A stretch of 64,000 bases of DNA, from contig JADLHZ010000026.1 of the NCBI GenBank assembly GCA_020848545.1, forward strand, positions 30,245 through 94,244, in the 5' to 3' direction. The translations under genes were made by a program, and so were the position numbers. Of this stretch, positions 44,834-53,366 are shown one piece after another. The notes beneath the pieces were generated by a model. The model was given only the letters and a program-made list of their open reading frames with translations, was not told the origin of the DNA and did not search any database. The first letter of the stretch is position 1, and each line of letters opens with the position of its first letter. The stretch is from Deltaproteobacteria bacterium. Lineage in GTDB: Bacteria; Myxococcota; JADLHZ01.

Positions 44834-45565
44834 ATGCGCATTGGAATCTTCTCGGACGTGCACGCCAACATCGAGGCTTTGACCGAGGTGCTGCGTGCGC
44901 TGCGTGCCCGAGACGTCGAGCAGTTCGTTTGCCTTGGTGACGTCATCGGCTACGGCGCCGACCCCGAGCCCTGCATCCGCGCCATTCGCGAGGTGACGAC
45001 GCACACCATCCTCGGCAACCACGACGCCGCCGGCTGCGGGCGGATGAACTTGAACGAGTATTACGCCGAGGCGCGCGAGGCGATCGTCTATTCATGGGGT
45101 CGGCTCGGGGAAGAGGATCGCAGCTGGATCCGCTCGCTGCCGTACTCCGTGCGCCAGGACGACATCTTGTTCTGCCACGGCGCCCCGCACGCGCCCGAGC
45201 ACTTCGAGTACCTGTTCAGCGAAGAGCAGGCCGAGGACTACCGCCAAGACTTCGCGACGCTGCCGGGTGTCACCTTCATCGGTCACTCGCACCTGACGGT
45301 CGGCTTCGCCTTGACGCCGAAGCACGTCGCCGGCTTCGTCGAGCCCGAGGTGCGGCTGCAGAAGGGCAGTAAGTACATCTTCACGGTCGGCTCGGTGGGA
45401 CAGCCGCGCGATCGCGACACCCGCGCGGCATGCGTCGTCTTCGACACGACCGATCAACGCGTCGAGTACGTGCGCGTGCCCTACGACATCTCGGCGACGC
45501 AGCGAAAGATCCTCGCCGCCGGCCTGCCGCCGCAGTTCGCGCAGCGCTTGCAGCTCGGCATGTGA
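44834..45565 (+). CDS. YfcE/MJ0936-type metallophosphoesterase
   Basis: This 243-residue calcineurin-like phosphoesterase has metal motifs FSDVHAN, CLGDVIGYG, ILGNHD, FCHGAPH and IGHSHLT. These proteins hydrolyse small phosphodiesters and are Mn-dependent. The ATG at 44834 (MRIGIFSDVH) begins the fold, so the upstream in-frame ATG at 44798 is not needed. The stop overlaps the lipB start (TGATG at 45563-45567), so the two are coupled. Confidence 0.9.
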   Translation: MRIGIFSDVHANIEALTEVLRALRARDVEQFVCLGDVIGYGADPEPCIRAIREVTTHTILGNHDAAGCGRMNLNEYYAEAREAIVYSWGRLGEEDRSWIRSLPYSVRQDDILFCHGAPHAPEHFEYLFSEEQAEDYRQDFATLPGVTFIGHSHLTVGFALTPKHVAGFVEPEVRLQKGSKYIFTVGSVGQPRDRDTRAACVVFDTTDQRVEYVRVPYDISATQRKILAAGLPPQFAQRLQLGM

Positions 45566-46224
45566 TGGAAGCCGTCAGCCAGCAGCCGACGGCGGTCAGC
45601 TTTGGATATCGCTTCCTCGGTCAACTCTCGTACGAAGAAGGCCTCCTCGAGCAGCAGGTCGCTGTCCGCGAGGTGCAAAACGGCATCGACGGCGTGGTTC
45701 TCGGGCTCACGCATGATCCGGTGATCACGATCGGCCGAAACGCGACGCGGGCGAATCTCCTCGCCGATGATCAGACGCTCGCCGCGCGCGGCATCGTGCT
45801 CGCAGAGAGCGATCGCGGCGGCGACATCACCTATCACGGCCCCGAGCAAGTGCTGCTCTACCCGATCGTGCGCCTGGCTGCGGTGCGCCGTTCGGTCAAA
45901 GGCTTCGTCGACAGCTTGCAGCGCGCGATGGTGGTCTATCTCGCGTCGCTCGGGCTCACGGCTGTCCCGCGCGACGATGCGCCGGGCGTCTACGTCGGCG
46001 GCGCCAAGATCGGCCTGCTCGGGCTGCGCGTGCAAGACGGGATCGCCCGGCATGGCTTGGCGCTGAACTTGGGCGGTGCGCTCGACGCGTTCTCGCTGAT
46101 GCACCCCTGCGGTCACGCCGGCCAGGCGCTGACGAGCGTCGAGGCGCTGACCGGCGCGCGGCCGTCGCACAAAGAGGCGGCCGCGGCGATCGCCGACGCG
46201 CTCTTTCTCGAGCTCGAACGCTGA
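45565..46224 (+). CDS. lipB: Octanoyltransferase LipB
   Basis: This 219-residue protein carries the LipB signatures RGGDITYHGPEQVLLYPI and the catalytic Lys in VGGAKIGLLGLRV. The nucleophilic Cys is in LMHPCGHAGQALTS. It transfers octanoyl from acyl carrier protein to lipoyl domains, the first step of lipoate assembly (LipA would follow but is not in the window). It starts at ATG 45565, overlapping the metallophosphoesterase stop. Length and motifs are normal. Its 3' end is 3 bp from the opposing PilZ gene. Confidence 0.95.
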   Translation: MEAVSQQPTAVSFGYRFLGQLSYEEGLLEQQVAVREVQNGIDGVVLGLTHDPVITIGRNATRANLLADDQTLAARGIVLAESDRGGDITYHGPEQVLLYPIVRLAAVRRSVKGFVDSLQRAMVVYLASLGLTAVPRDDAPGVYVGGAKIGLLGLRVQDGIARHGLALNLGGALDAFSLMHPCGHAGQALTSVEALTGARPSHKEAAAAIADALFLELER

Positions 46225-46227
46225 GCG

Positions 46228-47220
46228 TCACTCCTCTTCTTCGTGAACGCCGGCTTCCTTTAAACGTTCGATCAAGCGGCGCTTGTCGGCGCGGCTCATC
46301 GACAAGAACTGGATCGCGAGGCCAGGCGGCTTGCCCTTCGAGTCGGTGATCGACATCCACATCACCTCGCCGATGAGCTCGAGCGGATCGCCGTCGTGGA
46401 GCATCACCGTCATCGCGAGGCGATCGCCCGGGTGGCACTGCAGGTGCGGACCGCCGACGTAGCAACCGCCCGCCGAGAGGTCGAGCGTCTGCGCCGCGAC
46501 CGAGACGCCGCCCGACTCGAAGGAGACCGGCAGCGTGACCGGCAAGCGCTCGTGGTGGCGCCCGCTCGAGATGAAGGTTTCGAGCGACTGCTTTTCGCCG
46601 CGCGTCATGGCGGTGAACTGCACGCGGATACCGCGCGGCTTGTTGCCGACGCCTTCCGGGTGCATCGCGACAATGCGCGCCGGCAAGCGCAGGTTGCGGT
46701 TCTGGCGGAGCTCGACGTCGACCTTGATGCGCGCGTCCTGCTCGAAGCCGTCGGTCACGATGTCGATGTAGGCGCCGCCAGCGGACACGTCGATCGTCTC
46801 GCCGTCGCGCTTGAAGGTGCCGTTGTCGATGCTGACGCGCAGGTTGACGTCGTAGCGCTTGTGCTCGCGAAAGCCGGTGCGGCGGCGCAGAAACGGCGCG
46901 CGTACGTTCGGCTGGACGAGCACCACGGTCGCCGCGAGCGCTTGCGCCATCGCCAGCGCGACCAAGCTCGTGTGGCTCAGGAACATCAACGATGCGGCGC
47001 CGATCGCGAGGACGGCGATGGTGTGGATGATCGAGCCGATGAAGAACTGCCGCTTGACCTTGAGCAACCCCCACGCGAGCACCGGCGCAAGGAAGAGCAA
47101 CGCAGCCATCGGCACGACGAGGGCGATCTGTTCGCTGCTCAAGCAGAGGCCGAGGCCCCAGAGCACATTCGCTCCGAGCGCGATCGCGGCGATCCTGACG
47201 ATGAGCGGTAGCTTCTGCAT
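46228..47220 (-). CDS. Membrane protein with two PilZ domains
   Basis: This 330-residue protein starts with about four membrane spans (LIVRIAAIALGANVLWGL, LVVPMAALLFLAPVLAW, IIHTIAVLAIGAASLMFL, LVALAMAQALAATVVLV). Two PilZ domains then follow in tandem at about 118-225 and 230-325. Both keep the c-di-GMP residues: REHKR with DVSAGGAYI, and RHHER with DLSAGGCYV. Both domains may bind the second messenger, perhaps as cooperative sites. A membrane-linked output such as motility, exopolysaccharide or pili is likely, but no partner is seen here. A possible promoter is TTGTAC-N16-TATCGT on the minus strand (47254-47281). Confidence 0.88.
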   Translation of the reverse strand: MQKLPLIVRIAAIALGANVLWGLGLCLSSEQIALVVPMAALLFLAPVLAWGLLKVKRQFFIGSIIHTIAVLAIGAASLMFLSHTSLVALAMAQALAATVVLVQPNVRAPFLRRRTGFREHKRYDVNLRVSIDNGTFKRDGETIDVSAGGAYIDIVTDGFEQDARIKVDVELRQNRNLRLPARIVAMHPEGVGNKPRGIRVQFTAMTRGEKQSLETFISSGRHHERLPVTLPVSFESGGVSVAAQTLDLSAGGCYVGGPHLQCHPGDRLAMTVMLHDGDPLELIGEVMWMSITDSKGKPPGLAIQFLSMSRADKRRLIERLKEAGVHEEEE

Positions 47221-47253
47221 CGCGCTCTGCTGCGGCCCCCTCTCTTAGGGGTC

Positions 47254-47281
47254 ACGATACCTTACACGCGTGCGGGTACAA
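47254..47281 (-). promoter_or_regulatory. Possible promoter for the PilZ gene
   Basis: Read on the minus strand, TTGTAC (47276-47281), a 16-bp gap and TATCGT (47254-47259) lie about 35 bp before the ATG. The match is modest. Confidence 0.3.
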
Positions 47282-47297
47282 CTTTTGAGCGAGCGGT

Positions 47298-48602
47298 CTA
47301 GTCGAGGGCGCACACCGTCTTCGTGCCGCCGCTCGCGCGGGCCATCTCAGCGCAGTGCGTGCCGGCGGCGCACTCGCTCGCGTTCGATGCCGGCGTACAC
47401 TGGCGCAGGCAGCTCGTCGCGCCTTCACCGCGTACGCATGCCGTCCAGGGCGTGCCGACGAGATCGGGGCAGACTCGGCTGCACGGCATGGTGCAGACGC
47501 CGTCGCTGCACGTGCCGCCGGCCTGACACGCAGCCGTCGCGTTGCAGCGATCGCCGATCCAGCCGCGCGATCCCGGCATGCACACGCTCGCGGTGACGCT
47601 CGGTTGGCCGTTGCGCGCGACGGTCTTTGGCTGCAGGTGATCGTAAGGACGGCAGGCCTGGTTCTTCGCGCCGACCTTGACGACGCACATGCCTTGGCCG
47701 CTCGCGCTCGGATCCTTCACGCAGAAGGTGGTCGGTGCGCCGGCTTTGTCTGGGCACGTGCGATCGCAGCGCTGCGAGCAGAAGCCGCGGCCGCCGACGT
47801 CGTTTTGATGGCAGAAGCCGCCGGCGAAGCCGCAGTCCGTGTCGCTCTGGCACTCGCTGCCGATGAAGCGATCGGCGTCGGTGCGGACGCCGCTCGACAG
47901 CCGCTCGGGCTCGCGCTGCAGCGTCACCGGCACCTCGCTGAGCTTGCCGATGCGGGCGTAGATCTCGAGGATGTCGTCCGCGCGCATGCGGAAGCAGCCG
48001 TGCGAGACGAAGCCGCGCGTCAAGTTGCCGCCGTTCGGCGCGGTATAGTTGTCGATCGGGCCGTGGATCGCGTAGCCGCCGTAGAAGGCCATGAAAGGGA
48101 GACCGGCGAACACCGGGCTCCTCTTGCCGGTCTCGGGATCGGTCCACCAAGTCTTGCACGCGGTGCTCGTCGACTTTCGGAACTTGAACTTGTTCGTCTT
48201 CGTCGCCAGGATCGGAAAGTAGCTGAGCGATTCGCCGTAGCTCGCTTCGTTCTCGTCGTTCTCGATCTTGCCGACGCCGGCGGGAAACACGCGATCGTAG
48301 CCGGTTGCGTCGTCGATGACGTGCACGGTCAAGCCTTCGATCGACAAGATCACGCGCGGCGCGACGAGCGGCGGCAGCGTTGGGATCGGTTTACAGGTGA
48401 GCGCCGATCCCCACTGGCCGTCGAGCGCGTCTTCGAACTCGCCGAGCGGCAAGTCGGCGACCGGCTCGCCGTTCTCGTCGGTGAGCGGCACGTCGTCGTT
48501 CGGCGTCGTGTCGACCGCTTCGACGGCGGGCGGCGGGGGTGCGTCGATCTGTGCACCACAGGCGATCAGGAGCAGCGCGGTGGCGGCGGGATATCTCGAC
48601 AT
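47298..48602 (-). CDS. L,D-transpeptidase lipoprotein with Cys-rich tail
   Basis: This 434-residue lipoprotein (lipobox ALLLIAC) has a YkuD domain at about residues 85-230. It shows AIHGPIDNYTAPNGG and the catalytic FVSHGCFRMRADD (His, Gly, Cys, Arg). The C-terminal ~190 residues are Cys-rich modules (CQSDTDCGFAGGFC, CNATAACQAGGTC, CTPASNASECAAGTHC), like those in the big lipoprotein at 1531. YkuD enzymes make 3-3 peptidoglycan bridges or attach lipoproteins. The ATG at 48602 (MSRYPAA) is chosen because it leaves the signal intact. The fusion is uncommon outside Myxococcota. Confidence 0.87.
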   Translation of the reverse strand: MSRYPAATALLLIACGAQIDAPPPPAVEAVDTTPNDDVPLTDENGEPVADLPLGEFEDALDGQWGSALTCKPIPTLPPLVAPRVILSIEGLTVHVIDDATGYDRVFPAGVGKIENDENEASYGESLSYFPILATKTNKFKFRKSTSTACKTWWTDPETGKRSPVFAGLPFMAFYGGYAIHGPIDNYTAPNGGNLTRGFVSHGCFRMRADDILEIYARIGKLSEVPVTLQREPERLSSGVRTDADRFIGSECQSDTDCGFAGGFCHQNDVGGRGFCSQRCDRTCPDKAGAPTTFCVKDPSASGQGMCVVKVGAKNQACRPYDHLQPKTVARNGQPSVTASVCMPGSRGWIGDRCNATAACQAGGTCSDGVCTMPCSRVCPDLVGTPWTACVRGEGATSCLRQCTPASNASECAAGTHCAEMARASGGTKTVCALD

Positions 48603-48603
48603 C

Positions 48604-48642
48604 TTGACGCGGCGCATTAAGGGTACAAAATATCGGCGTCAA
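48604..48642. promoter_or_regulatory. Overlapping divergent promoters
   Basis: For the plus strand, TTGACG (48604-48609) and AAAATA (48627-48632) have a 17-bp spacer. For the minus strand, TTGACG (48637-48642 reversed) and TAATGC (48614-48619 reversed) have a 17-bp spacer. The two promoters face each other and share the same DNA, so RNA polymerase on one should block the other. Confidence 0.5.
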
Positions 48643-48669
48643 TGCCCAAGTGTTGCTAGAAGCTGGCGA

Positions 48670-49827
48670 ATGACTCGTGTCGTTTCCGCGGTGATCTTCC
48701 TCGCCGTCATCCTCGGCTTGACCGTCGGGCTGCATTGGTTCCTGTGGGCGCGCCTCGTCCGCGATCCGGGCTGGGGCGAGCCGTGGTCGCGCGCGCTCGG
48801 ATGGCTGTTCTTGGGCCTCGGGGTGCTCATCCCGGTGGCGTTGATCCTCGGACGCTTCATCGACGGGCCGGTCGCGCGTGTCTTGTCGTGGACGGCGTTC
48901 GGGTGGATGGGCGCGATGTTCTATTTGTTCCTGGTCGTGTTGCTCGCGGAGATCGTGCGCTGGCCCTTGTTCCTGAACGCACAAGACGCCGACCGCCGCG
49001 CGTTCTTTGGCCGCTTGCTGGCGTTGGTCGGCGGCGGCGGCGCTCTCGTGTTGTCGGCGGCGGCGGTGTCGCAAGCGCTGCGGGCGCTGCACGTGAAGAA
49101 GATCGAAGTGACCTTGGAGCGCCTGCCGCCCGCGTTCGACGGCCTGCGGATCGCGCAGCTCACCGACATCCACGTGGGCCCGACGATCCGCCGCGCCTTT
49201 GTCGAAGAGATGGTCGCGAAGACGAACGCGCTCACGCCGGACATCATCGCGATCACCGGCGATCTGATGGACGGCTCGGTCGCCCAGCTCAGAGAGCACG
49301 TGGCGCCGCTCGCTGACTTGAAGGCGAAGCACGGCGTGTTCTTCGTGACGGGCAACCACGAGTACTACTCGGGCGTCGACGAGTGGATCGCCGAGGTGCA
49401 GCGCCTCGGCATCCGCGTGCTGCGCAACGAGCGCGTCGCGATCGGCGAGGGCTTCGAGCTCGCCGGCATCGACGACTACACGGCGCACCAGTTCGGCAAC
49501 GGCCACGGCTCGGACTTGCCGCGCGCGCTCGCCGGCCGCGATCCCGCGCACGAGCTCGTGTTGATGGCGCACCAGCCGCGCTCAGCGAAGGAAGCGGCGT
49601 CTTTCGGTGTCGGCTTACAGCTCAGCGGCCACACGCACGCGGGACAGATCTGGCCGTGGCGCTACGCGGTGAAGCTGCAGTCGCCGTGGGTCGAGGGCTT
49701 GTACCGGGAAGGAGCGATGCAGCTCTACGTGAGCCCGGGGACGGGCTACTGGGGACCGCCGATGCGCTTGGGGACACAGGCGGAGATCACGGAGATCACG
49801 CTGCGGAGCGGGATGCGGACGGCGTGA
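48670..49827 (+). CDS. Membrane-anchored metallophosphoesterase
   Basis: This 385-residue protein has about four N-terminal membrane segments (VIFLAVILGLTVGLHWFLW; LGWLFLGLGVLIPVALIL; AFGWMGAMFYLFLVVLLA; LLALVGGGGALVLSAAA). A calcineurin-like domain follows from residue ~155: LTDIHVG, ITGDLMDG, VTGNHEYYSG, LMAHQP and LSGHTHAGQ. YkuE-like relatives act on lipid phosphates or UDP-sugars at the membrane. The catalytic side may face the periplasm or cytosol. ATG 48670 is the best start. The end overlaps the opposite gene by 32 bp. Confidence 0.9.
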   Translation: MTRVVSAVIFLAVILGLTVGLHWFLWARLVRDPGWGEPWSRALGWLFLGLGVLIPVALILGRFIDGPVARVLSWTAFGWMGAMFYLFLVVLLAEIVRWPLFLNAQDADRRAFFGRLLALVGGGGALVLSAAAVSQALRALHVKKIEVTLERLPPAFDGLRIAQLTDIHVGPTIRRAFVEEMVAKTNALTPDIIAITGDLMDGSVAQLREHVAPLADLKAKHGVFFVTGNHEYYSGVDEWIAEVQRLGIRVLRNERVAIGEGFELAGIDDYTAHQFGNGHGSDLPRALAGRDPAHELVLMAHQPRSAKEAASFGVGLQLSGHTHAGQIWPWRYAVKLQSPWVEGLYREGAMQLYVSPGTGYWGPPMRLGTQAEITEITLRSGMRTA

Positions 49828-50332
49828 GCGGCCGCACGATCAACATATAGATCCACGCCGTCAGATAGAGCGCCGTCCCGGCGAGCAACATCATGAAGCG
49901 CGTGTGTGTGAGCATGAACGTGGCCGTCCCGCTCTGCCATTCGGCGACAGTCCCCACCCACAGCACGCGCTGAAAGAACACCGCCGAATAGAGCGCCGTG
50001 AAGCCGAGCGCTGAGCCGGCGACGATCATCGCGCCCTTCTCGTTGCCCTTCATGATCGCCCGGCGCGCGAGCTCGAAGCCCAAGAGCCCGCCCGCGCTCA
50101 TCGCGACGTTGAACAAGATCGACATCACGGGCTCGGTGCGATCGAAGAAGTACTGCCACTCCCAATCGTGAAAATAGAAGTCGAAGGCGCTGCCGAGCGG
50201 CACGAAGCCGAAGGTCACGAGCATGAACGCGGCCAAGCGCAATTGCGGCGTTTGCTCAGGCAGCTCTTTTTTGTGCCGAATGGCGACGATGGCGCCAAGG
50301 GCGATGCATGCGGGCACATCAATCGTCACCAT
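49796..50332 (-). CDS. Hypothetical membrane protein
   Basis: This 178-residue protein was not recognised. It has about five hydrophobic segments (IALGAIVAI, FMLVTFGFVPLGSAFDF, ILFNVAMSAGGLLGFEL, AMIVAGSALGFTALYSAVFF and LLAGTALYLTAWIYMLIV). Acidic and aromatic residues (FDFYFHDWEWQYFFDRTEP) sit in the loop between the second and third segments and could bind a ligand or cofactor. It starts two bases after the GMC oxidoreductase stop, so they are probably one transcript, and the pair may share a membrane or lipid substrate. The 3' end overlaps the metallophosphoesterase gene. Confidence 0.75.
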   Translation of the reverse strand: MVTIDVPACIALGAIVAIRHKKELPEQTPQLRLAAFMLVTFGFVPLGSAFDFYFHDWEWQYFFDRTEPVMSILFNVAMSAGGLLGFELARRAIMKGNEKGAMIVAGSALGFTALYSAVFFQRVLWVGTVAEWQSGTATFMLTHTRFMMLLAGTALYLTAWIYMLIVRPLTPSASRSAA

Positions 50333-50334
50333 GT

Positions 50335-52302
50335 TCAGCCCATCCTCTCCGCCACAGCTTCACCATAGTGGTGCGCCAACATCAAAATTCCGAGCGTCGG
50401 ATTCACACCCGGACCCGGCGGGATGACGTCCTCGCCGACGAGGTGCAGGTTCTTGAAGCCCTTCACTTCGCCGCTGGCCGCGTCGACGGTGCCGAAGCGA
50501 TGGCCGGTGCGATAGAACACCTGCATCACGGGTGGGTGCTTCCGGCAGAAGGCGTTGTACTCAGCGAGCTCGCTCGGCGCGACGAAGCCCAACGCCGCGA
50601 GCTCCTTGTCCTTCGACACGAAGCGCGCCGGTGTGTTCAAGCACAGCCCGCGCGCGCCGGCCTTCACCCAGATCTTCATCGCCTCTTCGGTCGCGAGCGC
50701 CACGCGATCGAAGTCCTCTTTCGTCAAGCGCTGCAGGGTGAGCTCGCTGTCGCCGTTGCGCGTGATCTGCACGCCGGGCTTCGACTCGGTGAAGAGCGGC
50801 CCCATCGTGGCGATGCGCGGCGTTGCTCGCCACACCTTCAAGCGCTCGTTGGCGAAGGGCACGCCGAGCGACGCGAGCAATGGACGGCCGGGGTGCGCGC
50901 CTTCCACGGTGATGCGGCGGATGACGTCGCCGTCTTTGAATTCGTCTGGCGCGACGGGCACGCCGATGCCCTGCGGGATGCCGTTCGCAGAGAGCGGATC
51001 ATCGAAGAGCGCAGCGACTTCGCAGGTGTACTGGTGCAACACGCCGGCGTGGCCCGAGAGCGCGATCGGATCGCCGCTCGCCGTCAGGATGCGCTGATCG
51101 CCGATGCTCGACGCCCCGAGCAGCACGCGGCACTTCTTCGGCAGCTCGAAGGTTCGCGTGGCGATGGCTTGCCGCGTCGCGCGCGACATGAACGAGAGCT
51201 CGATCGCCGCCACAGCGCCGTCGGGCTCGCGCAGCACGGCATCGACGCGGGTGTTGGCGAGGCCGACGATCGCCGCGTCTCTGCGAAACATGTTGTCCAA
51301 GTACGGGATGCGCTCTTTCTTGCCGGCGTAGCAGCGGCCGTTGCCGCGATCACCGCCGCGGCCGAAGCCTTCGAGCAAGTACGGTTTGTAGCCGAGCTCC
51401 TCGGCCGCTTGAAAGTAGCGCTTCTGCCCATCGTTCAAGATGTCCCAAGGCGTGCGGCTGATGCGGCAGTCTTTTCGGACGCGCGCTTCGTGCCGCCTGA
51501 GGTCCTCGGCGCCGATCGGCATGCGCTCCATGTACCACTCGGGCAGCGGGTGCGCGGTGCCGCTGAAGATCTCGGCGCCGCCGCCCCACACTTGCGGCGT
51601 GAAGTTGACAGTGACGCGCGTCGGGCCGTTGATGATCGGAACGGCGCCGCCTTTGCGATAGGTCTCGAAGCACGACGCTTGCGGCGTCTTTCCGTCGTAG
51701 TCGCTCTGGCGGAAGTAATCGCCGAGATCGAAGACCATCGCGCGCGTTTTCGGCCGCTCGTCGAAGATCGAGGTCAACGCCGCCGAGCACGCCGGCCCCG
51801 ACCCAATCGCCACGACGTCCGGCTCGATCGCCGCGAGCGCGCGATCGATCGCCGCTTCGTCGACGCTGCCGTCTTCCTTTTGCCACTCGTAGTAGAAGCG
51901 ATCGCTGAAGCGTTGCTCGGTGAGGTCGAGCGGCTCGTAGTGAAACGCCGGCGTGAACCCGCGCATCGGATCATAGAGCTCGGGTGGCTCGACGGCGCAG
52001 ATGGCTTGGTCGAAGAGCGGCGCCAACAAGATGCGCGGCGCCGTCATGATGCCGCCGATCGCCGACGAGCGCGACGCCCACCGATCGAAGTACGGCGCGA
52101 GCCGCGGGTGCGAAACGGCGCGCGCGGTCGCCACGAAGAGCGACGCCGCACCCTTGCCACAGGTCGTGAACAAGCGGACGAGGTTGTCCTTGAAGTCTGA
52201 CGTCTGCGCCCATTCGTCGGGCATTCCCAAGCGCGTCAGCACGAGGCGAATCGAGCGCATGTCGGCGTCGGTCAGCGAGCTCGGATCATGATACGGTCGC
52301 AT
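50335..52302 (-). CDS. GMC-type FAD-dependent oxidoreductase
   Basis: This 655-residue protein has a flavin-binding start of the catalytic part (VAIGSGPACSAAL, about residue 165) and the C-terminal GMC signature (LVGEDVIPPGPGVNPTLGIL). The N-terminal ~150 residues are a helical extension (MRSIRLVLTRLGMPDEW) resembling the small subunit of gluconate-2-dehydrogenase-like or choline-type enzymes. GMC enzymes oxidise alcohols, sugars or sterols. It lies divergently from the CrtC/AttH-like gene with an AT-rich palindrome between them, and is followed by a small membrane protein. The substrate is not evident. Confidence 0.85.
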   Translation of the reverse strand: MRPYHDPSSLTDADMRSIRLVLTRLGMPDEWAQTSDFKDNLVRLFTTCGKGAASLFVATARAVSHPRLAPYFDRWASRSSAIGGIMTAPRILLAPLFDQAICAVEPPELYDPMRGFTPAFHYEPLDLTEQRFSDRFYYEWQKEDGSVDEAAIDRALAAIEPDVVAIGSGPACSAALTSIFDERPKTRAMVFDLGDYFRQSDYDGKTPQASCFETYRKGGAVPIINGPTRVTVNFTPQVWGGGAEIFSGTAHPLPEWYMERMPIGAEDLRRHEARVRKDCRISRTPWDILNDGQKRYFQAAEELGYKPYLLEGFGRGGDRGNGRCYAGKKERIPYLDNMFRRDAAIVGLANTRVDAVLREPDGAVAAIELSFMSRATRQAIATRTFELPKKCRVLLGASSIGDQRILTASGDPIALSGHAGVLHQYTCEVAALFDDPLSANGIPQGIGVPVAPDEFKDGDVIRRITVEGAHPGRPLLASLGVPFANERLKVWRATPRIATMGPLFTESKPGVQITRNGDSELTLQRLTKEDFDRVALATEEAMKIWVKAGARGLCLNTPARFVSKDKELAALGFVAPSELAEYNAFCRKHPPVMQVFYRTGHRFGTVDAASGEVKGFKNLHLVGEDVIPPGPGVNPTLGILMLAHHYGEAVAERMG

Positions 52303-52324
52303 CGCCTCGTAGGTTGCAATATTG

Positions 52325-52338
52325 TGACTAATTAGTCA
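52325..52338. promoter_or_regulatory. Perfect 14-bp AT-rich palindrome between divergent genes
   Basis: TGACTAATTAGTCA is a perfect palindrome in a GC-rich setting. It sits 23 bp before the minus gene and 18 bp before the plus gene. On the minus strand it contains TTGACT, a good -35 box. A repressor of TetR or MarR type is likely (inference). No regulator gene is adjacent, so it must act from elsewhere. Confidence 0.6.
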
Positions 52339-52355
52339 AAACATATCCACAGAGG

Positions 52356-53366
52356 ATGCGCATGCCCACACGTCAATTCTGGAACGGCAGCCGGCACGAC
52401 CCGAAGAGCCGCGCCGGCTTCTACGAGAGCTACTTCCAACGCGCGAACCACCCGAGCCGGCCGCGCGCGTTTTGGATCCGCTATACGATCTTCACGCCGA
52501 AGGGCGCGCCGGAGCAGGCCGAAGCCGAGCTGTGGGCAATCTGGTTCGACGCCGAGGCTGGCGAGGTGCTCAGCCTCTATCGCGCGTACCCGCTCGCGGA
52601 GGCGTCCTTCGCGAAGGATGAATTGCGCGTGAACATTGCTGGCGCGGAGCTCTCCGAGCGTCACCTGCGCGGCGAGATCGAGGATGGCGCCAAGAAGCTC
52701 GCCTGGGATCTGACGTTCAAAGGTGATGCGCCGGCGCTGCTCTTGGCCCCGGAGGCCTTCTACGAGCGCTCGCTGCCGAAGGCGAAGGTGCTCGTCGGGT
52801 TGCCCCTGGCGCGTTACGACGGCGTCTTGCGCTTTGCCGGCGGTCGCGAGGAGCGCATCGACGGTTGGGTCGGCAGCCAGAACCACAACTGGGGCACCAA
52901 GCACACCGATCTCTACGCGTGGGGACAAGTCGCAGGCTTCGACGGCGCGCCGGACACCTTTCTCGAGTGCGCAACAGCGAAGATCAAGATCGGCCCGTTC
53001 TGGTTGCCGAAGCTGTCGCCGCTCGTGTGGCGCGAAGGCGGCAAAGAGTACGCGTTGAATACGCCGCGATGCCTGATGAAGAACCGCGGCTCGTACTCGG
53101 ATTGGCGCTGGCAGGTCGACGCGCATGGGGAAGGCATCAGCGTGCGCGCGGTGTTCTCGGCGCCGAAGGAGCGCTTCGCGGTGCTCGGCTATCGCAACCC
53201 GCCGGGCGGCGTGAAGCGCTGCTTGAACGCGAAGATCGCGCGCTGCGAGGTGACGGTGAGCAAGCAGGGCGAGGCCGATCGCACGCTCGTCTCGGCGCAC
53301 GGCGCGGCGTTCGAGATCCTCGGTGATCCGGCGAGGCTCGACGCGCTCGGCTTCAAACCTGCGTAG
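52356..53366 (+). CDS. CrtC/AttH-like lipocalin-fold protein
   Basis: This 336-residue protein is beta-rich and has the motif GWVGSQNHNWGTKHTDLYAW near residue 170, similar to the DHNWG motif of hydroxyneurosporene synthase (CrtC) and AttH-like proteins. CrtC hydrates carotenoids or retinoid-like molecules; other members have unknown jobs. There is no signal peptide. The short leader MRMPTRQFWNGSRHDP is polar. It is divergent from the GMC oxidoreductase, and the two may share regulation of a lipid or terpenoid pathway. Its 3' end overlaps the permease gene by 14 bp. Confidence 0.7.
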   Translation: MRMPTRQFWNGSRHDPKSRAGFYESYFQRANHPSRPRAFWIRYTIFTPKGAPEQAEAELWAIWFDAEAGEVLSLYRAYPLAEASFAKDELRVNIAGAELSERHLRGEIEDGAKKLAWDLTFKGDAPALLLAPEAFYERSLPKAKVLVGLPLARYDGVLRFAGGREERIDGWVGSQNHNWGTKHTDLYAWGQVAGFDGAPDTFLECATAKIKIGPFWLPKLSPLVWREGGKEYALNTPRCLMKNRGSYSDWRWQVDAHGEGISVRAVFSAPKERFAVLGYRNPPGGVKRCLNAKIARCEVTVSKQGEADRTLVSAHGAAFEILGDPARLDALGFKPA

